Shown piece after piece: positions 1 to 7,706 of a stretch of 64,000 nucleotides of DNA. This DNA is from Zeus faber. Lineage: Eukaryota > Chordata > Actinopteri > Zeiformes > Zeidae. Under the pieces are notes generated by a model. That model made no database searches, was not told the DNA's origin, and saw nothing but the letters and a program-made list of their open reading frames with translations. How positions within the stretch are numbered: position 1 is the stretch's first letter; the number at the start of each line of letters is the position of its first letter. The position numbers were made by a program, and so were the translations under genes. The DNA lies in NCBI GenBank assembly GCA_960531495.1, contig OY482859.1, forward strand, positions 32,057,789 to 32,121,788, given 5' to 3'.

Positions 1-9
1 TCTATCCTA

Positions 10-3000
10 TCAGAATGCGAAGGAGAGAGAGTGGCATTCAGTTTCCTGGAGTAGGGTAGTTTGTTGCATGAATTGGCTTACAAAAAGGTCTTTGTTTCCT
101 CCATATATCAACGATAGGTGGGCTTTTAGTGAGTTTCCAAAGAGGCTTTGTATGCTTACGTCTCTACCCTCATATAGTGCCAAGTTCCTTCTTGTCCATG
201 TTGCGCGCCTGGCAAATGCCAGCACAGTGTTTATCAGTAAGTTTTCCGTTGGACTCTTTGTTTTGGGGGGGGGGGCAAACATGTAGGCCCAGTCCCATGT
301 AAGCCCTGTTAGTCTCCTAAGGCCACAATGTTCCACCAGTAGGCTCTTGACCCTCTCCCTATAGTTCGTGAGGGCCGTGCACCTAAGGAACAGGTGCTCA
401 ATGTCTTCTGCTTCTTCCATGCAGACCGCACACTCCCTCTTGTGCAAGTCTTTGTGTATTTGATGCAGGATGATGTCAGTAAAAATCCTCCTGTGCCTTA
501 TCTTGAAATCCAGGTGGAAGATGGCTGATGTGGCAAAAGGGATTTCCATGTTGTTCCATATATTTCTAATTGAATAGCCAGGAAATATCCTTGACCAGGC
601 CTTTTCTGAAGCTGGAATTGTCACAATCTTTGAAATGAGTAATCTATACCAGTCTCTGGTTTTCACTGATTGGATGGTGGGGAATTTTCCTCTAAGGCAC
701 AGGAGGAAGTTCAGGGCATCATCCTGCACCTTGGGTCCTTTCTCTTTGAGCATGCCTCGCCACTCAGGTAGTAGGCTTTGATCAAATTTTTCCCCGAAAG
801 AGACAATCAGTTTTTCCCTGTATTGCACCTTCCATCTGTCTAATTCCCAAAGTACATTCCCTATATCAAAGTTCCCTTTGTGGTCGGTCACCTGTCCCAC
901 TCTTGTTAGGCCTGCTGCCGTCAAGTGACTGCTGACGAGGTTTCTCCCATTATAGGTGAAGCATGGATTCGAGAGGAAAGGTAACTGCAGCACATGCTCT
1001 TTTTTACTGCACTCGGGTCTGAGGTGGGGGAGTATCCTTCCCCATGCCTCCAGCACCTCCTGGTAGAAGCCCGGCAGGCCACTGTAGGTTTTTCTGGGGT
1101 AGTGGGTACAGAGATTGTATTTGCTCCTCTCCCCAAACTCCGCCAGGTAGCCTGCGAGTGCGTCCTCCCAGGGATACTGCCTGGTCGAATCCAAGAATTT
1201 CCCTATCAATTTAACCCTCAGTGCGTCTCTTTTGGCACCAATGTCAATCAGCCCTAATCCCCCCTCCCGTTTATTAGCAATTAACGTCCTGTGGGCGATC
1301 ATATTTCCCTTACCCTTCCAAAGAAAGGAGGATATCTCACCGTTCAATGAATTTAGTGCCCAATCGGGCAGCTCACAGGTTCCCAAAGCATGATTAATTT
1401 TTGACAGCACTAAGGCATTAGATACTATTACCTTTCCTTTTAGACTAAGCCCCCTCGCCCTCCACAGGTTCAAGGTACACTGTATTTTAATTATCACACT
1501 CTTCCATGTTTTATCTCTTGCTTCACTCTCGTCTTTCCCAATGTACACACCCAAGATTTCTCTGCACCCTGTGGTCTCTTTAAGGCCCCATTTGTTTATC
1601 GTTTTTTGATTCTTACCGCAGAACATTATTGCAGATTTTTCTTTATTGATTCTTGCGCCAGAGGCTTTCTCATAGGCCCCTAGGTGTTTGAAGACATGGT
1701 CTATGCTGTCACCATCCGAGACCATGATATTAATGTCGTCTGCATATTGGACTATTTTGGTTTTGTTGCCATTTGGCGTTAAGATACCTTTTATATTTTT
1801 GTCTTTCAGTATTAGGAGTGCGAGGGGTTCTGCGACCAGGGTGTATAGCAGAGCTGAGAGGGGGCATCCCTGTCTCACAGACCTCTCGATCCGAATGTCC
1901 CTGGTGAGAAGTCCGTTGCATTTCACCCTGCTACTCGCACTTCGATATAACACCTTGATCCAATCGATGAACTTTGCTCCGAAGCCGAACTTTTCCATTA
2001 CGGACCAGAGGAACGGATGCTCAACCCTGTCAAAAGCTTTTTCTAGGTCTACTCCAAGCAGCAGGCCCCTCTGCATAGTCATTGTTTTTACTGTATCCCT
2101 AATTGTATTGATGGAGTCTGTAATATCTCTGCCTGGGATACTGTAAGTTTGCGTATTGCTGATGATTGAGCCTATTACTGCTTTAAGTCTATTAGCCAGA
2201 ATTTTTGCCAGAATCTTGTAATCTGAATTGAGTAGGCTAATTGGCCTATAGTTTTTCAGTTGGTTCCGGCATCCTTTATTCTTAAATACAATTGTGATGA
2301 TACCTTTTGTGAGGGAGTCCGGAGTTGTCTGGTTTACTCTAATACTAGTGTAAAGTTTTAGCAGCAAGGGGGCTAGCTGGGCTTTGAAGCACTGGTAGAA
2401 CTCTGTCGAGATTCCGTCTGGGCCTGGGCTTTTGTTCTTATTTAGTCCATCTATTGCCAGTTCTACTTCCGCTAATGTGATTACCGTGTCGCACTCTTCT
2501 TTGTCGATGTGATTTATTTCCCTATCAATACATTCCAGTATTTCTTTAGTTTGTTTTGGATTGGAGCTGTTACTAGTAAAGAGGTTCTCGTAATACCTAT
2601 GTATTTCGTCCAGTATGTCTTCCTGCTCAACTATTATTTCCCCCTTACTATTTTCAATCGGACCCATTCTGGCTTTGTTTTGTTTTTTTTTTTCTAGGCC
2701 AAGGAAAAAAGCTGTACATTTCTCCCCATCTGTGATATTTTTAAATCTACTTCTAACAGCTGCTCCTATGCATCTTTTCTTTTCAAAAGAGTGAAGTTTA
2801 GCTTCATATTCTTCAAATTTTGCACAACTTCTGTCAGGGTCATGGTCAAGTAATGTAATTTCTTTTGCGAGGAGGTCCCTTAATGTTCTCTCCTCCATTC
2901 CTTCCCGCCATCCTTTCTCTTTACTATAATTTATACAGGCTCTCTTAATTCGTCTTTTTACATCGTCCCATGATTTAATGTAGTTTCCTTCTACAGCTAA

Positions 3001-3813
3001 TTCATCTGTTTTATTGCTCAGTAGATTCCTTATCTTTTTTTTGAAGGTTTGGTCCTCAAGGAGACTGGCATTGAAGCACCAGATGCCCCCACCTCTGGGC
3101 CTTCCATCGTCCCCTAATTGCCAATATAAAGATGCGTGATCGCTCCAGCTATTGAACTCATATTTAATTTTGTTAATGTCTCTGATAATGCTGGAGGAAG
3201 CCAGACAGAGATCGATTCTGGACTGTTTGAGGACCCCCTTTACAATCTGCCTTCTCGAGAAGTCCCGCTTCAAAGGGTTTGAGATTCTCCACATTTCTAC
3301 TAGGTTATGGTGATTTATCAAATTCATTAGGGTTGTTCGACTGGCGTCACTCTTGAAGGTATTGTTTACTGACACGTCCATTTTTGTTAGAGCCACATTA
3401 AAGTCTCCAGTTATTATTACATTGTTTCCGTACCATTTCTTTAATTTAATAAAAAACTGCTTTCTATGATTTTCATTGTTTGGTGCATATATGTTAATTA
3501 TTCTATATCGTTGTTTATTAAGTGAAAAATCTACAATTAATACTCTGCCTTGATCGTCTTTGTATATCTCTTCAGCACTCATGCCTAAAGCAATCTTAGA
3601 TATGATTGCCACCCCGCATGATCTTGCTGACCCGTGGTTTGAAAATACCTGCTTGTTTCTCTGGTTCGCCACATAGTCGTGATGCTCCTGGTCCCACCAA
3701 GTTTCTTGCAGGCAGACTACATCCGAGTTCAAAGTTTGCAGTACAGAATCTATTTTCGATTTTGAGCGCAGGCCGTTAGCATTTAGAGAAGTGAAGCTAA
3801 TCATAAGAGTCAC
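10..3813 (-). CDS. LINE ORF2: APE endonuclease and reverse transcriptase, copy 1
   Basis: A 1267-residue polyprotein that would nick target DNA and prime reverse transcription of its own RNA there. Visible motifs: N-terminal APE endonuclease with SLNANG (9-14), QETWW (36-40, E37 likely metal-binding), GDFN (136-139), SRIDLCL (198-204) and SDH (224-226). The RT follows with SPGPDG (462-467), GVDLEKAFDRV (motif A, catalytic D589) and QYADDIN (motif C, Y690-A-D-D693), all intact. A cysteine/histidine cluster C1128-x2-C1131-x8-H1140-x4-C1145 near the C-terminus matches the zinc-binding tail usual in L1-clade ORF2 proteins. Length and domain order are as expected for a full-length Tx1/L1 ORF2. Start chosen at the first ATG, 28 bases after the ORF1 stop; M4 is an alternative. 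No frameshift or stop is seen, so this copy could encode an active protein. Confidence 0.92.
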   Translation of the reverse strand: MTLMISFTSLNANGLRSKSKIDSVLQTLNSDVVCLQETWWDQEHHDYVANQRNKQVFSNHGSARSCGVAIISKIALGMSAEEIYKDDQGRVLIVDFSLNKQRYRIINIYAPNNENHRKQFFIKLKKWYGNNVIITGDFNVALTKMDVSVNNTFKSDASRTTLMNLINHHNLVEMWRISNPLKRDFSRRQIVKGVLKQSRIDLCLASSSIIRDINKIKYEFNSWSDHASLYWQLGDDGRPRGGGIWCFNASLLEDQTFKKKIRNLLSNKTDELAVEGNYIKSWDDVKRRIKRACINYSKEKGWREGMEERTLRDLLAKEITLLDHDPDRSCAKFEEYEAKLHSFEKKRCIGAAVRSRFKNITDGEKCTAFFLGLEKKKQNKARMGPIENSKGEIIVEQEDILDEIHRYYENLFTSNSSNPKQTKEILECIDREINHIDKEECDTVITLAEVELAIDGLNKNKSPGPDGISTEFYQCFKAQLAPLLLKLYTSIRVNQTTPDSLTKGIITIVFKNKGCRNQLKNYRPISLLNSDYKILAKILANRLKAVIGSIISNTQTYSIPGRDITDSINTIRDTVKTMTMQRGLLLGVDLEKAFDRVEHPFLWSVMEKFGFGAKFIDWIKVLYRSASSRVKCNGLLTRDIRIERSVRQGCPLSALLYTLVAEPLALLILKDKNIKGILTPNGNKTKIVQYADDINIMVSDGDSIDHVFKHLGAYEKASGARINKEKSAIMFCGKNQKTINKWGLKETTGCREILGVYIGKDESEARDKTWKSVIIKIQCTLNLWRARGLSLKGKVIVSNALVLSKINHALGTCELPDWALNSLNGEISSFLWKGKGNMIAHRTLIANKREGGLGLIDIGAKRDALRVKLIGKFLDSTRQYPWEDALAGYLAEFGERSKYNLCTHYPRKTYSGLPGFYQEVLEAWGRILPHLRPECSKKEHVLQLPFLSNPCFTYNGRNLVSSHLTAAGLTRVGQVTDHKGNFDIGNVLWELDRWKVQYREKLIVSFGEKFDQSLLPEWRGMLKEKGPKVQDDALNFLLCLRGKFPTIQSVKTRDWYRLLISKIVTIPASEKAWSRIFPGYSIRNIWNNMEIPFATSAIFHLDFKIRHRRIFTDIILHQIHKDLHKRECAVCMEEAEDIEHLFLRCTALTNYRERVKSLLVEHCGLRRLTGLTWDWAYMFAPPPKTKSPTENLLINTVLAFARRATWTRRNLALYEGRDVSIQSLFGNSLKAHLSLIYGGNKDLFVSQFMQQTTLLQETECHSLSFAF

Positions 3814-3841
3814 ACTGAGAAGAGAGTATGATTTTCGACAT

Positions 3842-5164
3842 TTAGTTATTAACTCTGTCTTTGTTTCTCTTGCTTCTCCTTCTCATCTGCTTTTCACTTA
3901 GCCTTTTCCCAATTCTGTTCATATGAGACAAGTCTATCTCGGATTCGGCCTCACTTGCACTTGAGATCAGGTTATCAAGAGGCAGTCGCTGGAGGGGCTG
4001 GGACTGAGATGATGACCTATTCATCATTCCCATCTCAGATGCAGGATCTCTGATTTGCTTCAGCAGCAGCGGGGTAGGAGCGGGGGTGGGGCCCACTCCC
4101 AAGGCTAGCACCTCCCCTCCCACCTCCGCCTTCAGCCTCGCTCCTCGTCTCGCTCCGCTCTCCTCGTCAGAGCCGGGGCTCAGATCTAGCCTCACCTCGC
4201 TTGCTTGGTTCATACTACCCGCCACTGCAGGTTGAGTTTCATCCCTCACATCCGCCTGCCCCGTCTCAGTCTCCATTTTATTTTCATCCTCGCTATGCAG
4301 TTCGCCTTGCCTATCGGTTGAAGCGGCCGTCGTCACCAGCGGAGCGCCGCCGTCCTCCTCGCTCTTATTGCAGTCACATTCATTCCAAGTGTTATGACAC
4401 AGGTCACATTTCTTGGCACTTTGGCACTCTCTCGCAAAGTGTCCTTGCAATCCACATTTGCGACAGAAGAACTCCGGACATTCCCGTAGGATATGTCCAG
4501 GCTGTATACAGAGGCGGCAGACCTTTGATTGTCTATCGTGAATGACGCGGAAGTACTCTGGCCCTATGGCAGTGTGAAACTTTGCAGAGTATGGAAGACT
4601 CTGAACTAATTTATTGAAATTTACACTCATAAACCGTGTACCGTCCGCAATACGGGTTCCTGGCCACATTCTGCGCTTAATCGGCGAGGTGGCCGACACG
4701 CCCCAACCATGTAGCTTCCCCAGTATTTCGTCGTCAGTAATATAAGCCGGGAGGTTGAGGAAGGAAACGACCATCTCGTCATTCCTCAATTCTCTGGCTA
4801 TTATTCTTACCTCTCCAATCTTGAATCCCTCCAGCAGGCGATCTTTCCCTCTTTGGTCACTCATTGTAAGTTCGTATCGTCGATCTCCGGTGGTGCGGCA
4901 AGCTAGTAAACCGCCGCAGAGCTCTCGCACGTTCTTCATCAATTCCGTCGTCGTAATACTTTCCTCCCCTTGCAGTTCCACACAGACTGTAAGCTCTTTT
5001 CCATAGCTTCTGTCTGCTTCGCCGCCACCTTTTGGTGCGTTTGCTTCTTCATTCAGCCGTACGTGATCCATTTTCCCGGTCGCAGAGTTTGTTTCAATGT
5101 GATCGGTCATCGCACACCCGAAGAAAAAGGGTGGTTGGGGTGTGTGGGGGGGGGGACCCCCCAC
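3842..5164 (-). CDS. LINE ORF1: nucleic-acid-binding protein with CCHC knuckles, copy 1
   Basis: A 440-residue, gag-like RNA-binding protein expected to package LINE RNA. CCHC knuckles are at C216-C229 and C234-C247 (both C-x2-C-x4-H-x4-C), with a third cysteine cluster at 253-265. Residues about 55-200 have alternating strand/helix patterns such as VVSFLNLPAYITDDEI that suggest RRM-like folds (inference). The C-terminal third is Ser/Glu/Arg-rich and ends in a basic stretch (RRRSKRNKDR). The longest frame starts at 5164, but its first 18 residues are proline-rich and come from a G-run-containing sequence. M19 (codon at 5110-5108, MTDHIE) may be the real start. It precedes ORF2 by 28 bases, the usual bicistronic LINE layout. 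Confidence 0.85.
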   Translation of the reverse strand: MGGPPPHTPQPPFFFGCAMTDHIETNSATGKMDHVRLNEEANAPKGGGEADRSYGKELTVCVELQGEESITTTELMKNVRELCGGLLACRTTGDRRYELTMSDQRGKDRLLEGFKIGEVRIIARELRNDEMVVSFLNLPAYITDDEILGKLHGWGVSATSPIKRRMWPGTRIADGTRFMSVNFNKLVQSLPYSAKFHTAIGPEYFRVIHDRQSKVCRLCIQPGHILRECPEFFCRKCGLQGHFARECQSAKKCDLCHNTWNECDCNKSEEDGGAPLVTTAASTDRQGELHSEDENKMETETGQADVRDETQPAVAGSMNQASEVRLDLSPGSDEESGARRGARLKAEVGGEVLALGVGPTPAPTPLLLKQIRDPASEMGMMNRSSSQSQPLQRLPLDNLISSASEAESEIDLSHMNRIGKRLSEKQMRRRSKRNKDRVNN

Positions 5165-5314
5165 GCACTGAAAACAACCACTGCTGGAGGATCAGTCACA
5201 TAAAAATGAAAAAGATTCCGTAAAGACGTTCTGGAGTCCCGAAAAAACTCCCTTCCGTGTTCCACCCGCGGTGTTCCACTTCCTGGTGCTGTCGGATGCC
5301 AGTCGCGCATGCGC
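5165..5314 (-). other. LINE copy 1 5' UTR
   Basis: About 150 bases between the LINE's outer 5' end and ORF1. It is GC-rich, contains a run of G on the plus strand near 5149-5157 (inside the first codons of the longest ORF1 frame), and ends at the satellite junction in the palindrome GCGCATGCGC. It is identical to copy 2 apart from one base (C/G at 5227/36949). An internal promoter is expected here for a LINE, but none is proven. Confidence 0.7.
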
Positions 5315-5315
5315 A
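5304..5315. promoter_or_regulatory. NRF1-type palindrome at the LINE 5' end, copy 1
   Basis: CGCGCATGCGCA matches the known NRF1 consensus YGCGCAYGCGCR on both strands. It sits at the first bases of the element, where an internal LINE promoter would act. The last base (5315) may belong to the satellite. The match is seen directly; binding is inferred. Confidence 0.45.
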
Positions 5316-5766
5316 CTGGTTGACAAACAACACTTTAGCAGCACATACTAGTTGATCATTGTATTTAAACTGTCTGACACTGTCACATAGAGTAATGACT
5401 GAAGCGTTTAACCGTTCCACCAAATCGACGTTAAAATCCGCTGAAAATGCATTTTTTCCCACATGTGTAGACTTTGATGAAAATTATCAGAACTCGAAAA
5501 ATACATTTTATATGGGCCTAAAACTGGTTGACAGACAAGACATAAGCAGCACATACTAGTTCATCATTGTATTTAAACTGTCTTTGAGAAAGACTTAAGA
5601 AGCAAAATAATTGTTCCTCATATTAATTAAAGTTATATGGTGTACTGCAGCATTCTGAATCATTCACCTACAAAGAGACAATGGTTCGGTGTTTCTCTAA
5701 TTCAGCTCGACAGCAAATCGTCCAAAGTTCTGAAAATGATCATAACTCCACAAATACAAGTTAGAT

Positions 5767-5962
5767 GGGCCTAGAACTCTGTGAGAAACACTTCAGAAGC
5801 ACATAATAGTTCATCATATTAATTAAATTTCTATGCTGTACTGCAGTATTCTGAATCATGCGCCTACAAAGAGACAATGGTTCGGTGTTTCTCTAATTCA
5901 GCTAGACAGCAAACGGTCCAAAGTTCGGAAAATGATCATAACTCGAAAAATACATTTTATAT
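5767..5962. repeat. Satellite class C monomer (196 bp), example
   Basis: Related to class B but lacking most of the shared core. It follows a diverged core ending TTAGATGGGCCTAGAA, then CTCTGTGAGAAACACTT, AGAAGCACATAATAGTTC, TTAAATTTCTATGCTGTA and the B-like CTACAAAGAGACAATGG part. Always found next to B units; for example two C units in a row near 18233-18620 and 23730-24120. Confidence 0.88.
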
Positions 5963-6628
5963 GGGCCTAAAACTGGTTGGCAAACAACACTTTAGCAGCA
6001 CATACTAGTTTATCATTGTATTTAAACTGTCTGACACTGTCACATAGAGTAATGACTGAAGCGTTTAACCGTTCCACCAAATCGACGTTAAAATCGGCTT
6101 AAAATGCATTTTTTCCCACATGTGTAGACTTTGATGAAAATTATCAGAACTCGAAAAATACATTTTATATGGGCCTAAAACTGGTTGACAAACAAGACTT
6201 TAGCAGCACATACTAGTTTATCATTGTATTTAAACTGTCTTTGAGAAAGACTTAAGAAGCACATAATAGTTCCTCATATTCATTAAAGTTATATGGTGTA
6301 CTGCAGCATTCTAAATCATGCGCCTACAAAGAGACAATGGTTCGGTGTTTCTCTAATTCAGCTAGACAGCAAACGGTCCAAAGTTCGGAAAATGATCATA
6401 ACTCGAAAAATACATTTTATATGGGCCTAAAACTGGTTGGCAAACAACACTTTAGCAGCACATACTAGTTTATCATTGTATTTACACTTTCTGACACTGT
6501 CACATAGAGTAATGACTGAAGCGTTCAACCGATTCGCCTTTTCGACTTTTAAATCGGCTGAAAATGCGTTTTTTCTCACGTGTAGACTTTGATGAAAATT
6601 ATCAGAACTCGAAAAATACATTTTATTT

Positions 6629-6834
6629 GGGCCTAAAACTGGTTGACAAACAAGACTTTAGCAGCACATACTAGTTTATCATTGTATTTAAACTGTCTGA
6701 CACTGTCACATAGAGTAATGACTGAAGTGTTTAACCGTTCCGCCAAATCGACGTTTAAATCGACTGAAAATGCGTTTTTTCCCACGTGTAGACTTTGATG
6801 AAAATTATCTGAACTCGAAAAATACATTTTATAT
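6629..6834. repeat. Satellite class A monomer (206 bp), example
   Basis: Example of the commonest class, measured from one GGGCCT to the next. The class module follows the shared core and begins with the inverted repeat TGACACTGTCA, then AGAGTAATGACTGAAG, TTTAACCGTTCCGCC, a T6 run and CCCACGTGTAG. Subvariants include a form with ACACTTTCTGACAC and CGATTCGCC (for example near 6427-6621), and forms with ATTGATG instead of TTTGATG (for example 6839-7033). Confidence 0.95.
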
Positions 6835-7040
6835 GGGCCTAAAACTGGTTGACAAACAAGACTTTAGCAGCACATACTAGTTCATCATTGTATTTAAACT
6901 GACTGACACTGTCACATAGAGTAATGACTGAAGCGTTTAACCGTTCCGCCAAATCGACGTTTAAATCGACTGAAAATGCGTTTTTTCCCACGTGTAGACA
7001 TTGATGAAAATTATCATAACTCGAAAAATACATTTTATAT

Positions 7041-7292
7041 GGGCCTAAAACTGGTTGACAAACAAGACTTTAGCTGCACATACTAGTTTATCATTGTATT
7101 TAAACTGTCTTTGAGAAAGACTTAAGAAGCGCATAATTGTTCCTCATATTAATTAAAGTTATATGGTGTACTGCAGCATTCAAAATCATGCACCTACAAA
7201 GAGACAATTGTTCGGTGTTTCTCTAATTCAGCTAGACAGCAAATCGTCCAAAGTTCTGAAAATGATCATAACTCGAAAAATACATTTTATAT
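7041..7292. repeat. Satellite class B monomer (252 bp), example
   Basis: Shares the core with class A but carries a different module. It starts with the inverted repeat GTCTTTGAGAAAGAC followed by TTAAGAAGC, then TTCCTCATATTAATTAAAG, TATGGTGTACTGCAGC, CTACAAAGAGACAAT, GGTGTTTCTCTAATTCAG and GTCCAAAGTTCTGAAAATG before re-entering the core at GATCATAACTCG. The spacing of class A reading frames that flank a B unit (458 = 206 + 252) confirms its length. Confidence 0.93.
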
Positions 7293-7498
7293 GGACCTAA
7301 AACTGTTTGACAAACAACACTTTAGCAGCACATACTAGTTTATCATTGTATTTAAACTGTCTGACACTGTCACATAGAGTAATGACTGAAGCGTTTAACC
7401 GTTCCGCCAAATCGACGTTAAAATCGGCTGAAAATGCGTTTTTTCCCACGTGTAGACTTTGATGAAAATTATCAGAACTGGAAAAATACATTTTATAT

Positions 7499-7706
7499 GG
7501 GCCTAAAACTGGTTGACAAACAACACTTTAGCAGCACATACTAGTTCATCATTGTATTTAAACTGTCTGACACTGTCACATGGAGTAATGACTGAAGCGT
7601 TTAACCGATTCGCCTTTTCGACGTTTAAATCGACTGAAAATGCGTTTTTTCCCACATGTGTAGACTTTGATGAAAATTATCAGAACTCGAAAAATACATT
7701 TTATAT
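7499..7706. repeat. Satellite class A' monomer (208 bp), example
   Basis: Like class A but two bases longer, because CCCACGTGTAG is replaced by CCCACATGTGTAG. The inserted AT sits in the centre of the CACGTG palindrome and gives another palindrome, CACATGTG. Many A' copies also have GATTCGCCTTTTCG or TTCCACCAAATCG in the middle of the module. Confidence 0.93.

Larger units (their letters stand above)
1..5314 (-). mobile_element. Tx1/L1-like LINE, copy 1 (3' end cut by window)
   Basis: Non-LTR retrotransposon lying on the minus strand. Reading in its own direction it holds a short 5' UTR (5314-5165), an ORF1 with CCHC zinc knuckles, a 28-base gap, and an ORF2 with an APE-type endonuclease followed by reverse transcriptase. 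The two-ORF plan, the three cysteine clusters in ORF1 and the APE/RT order fit the Tx1 group of the L1 clade; this is a family-level call from motifs, not a database match. Both ORFs are open. The 3' UTR and tail lie beyond the window start, so the 3' junction cannot be read. The 5' end abuts satellite sequence beginning ACTGGTTGAC at 5315, the same satellite position as copy 2. Confidence 0.9.
5315..7400. repeat. Higher-order block, paralogous to about 8839-10924 (offset 3524)
   Basis: The order and sequence of monomers to the right of LINE copy 1 recur 3524 bp further on: landmarks at 5359, 6633 and 6839 match 8883, 10157 and 10363. The same block recurs again about 11581 bp later (8169, 8375, 8883, 9951 and 10157 match 19750, 19956, 20464, 21532 and 21738). 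Block ends are approximate, since they were read by eye from landmark spacing. Confidence 0.8.

Noticed and set aside
994..2146. Plus-strand open frames opposite LINE ORF2 (also 32716-33868)
   Set aside because: Shadows of the conserved minus-strand ORF2, duplicated only because the LINE is present twice.
4201..5223. Plus-strand frames opposite ORF1 and the 5' UTR
   Set aside because: Antisense shadows of a GC-rich coding region; no independent domain.
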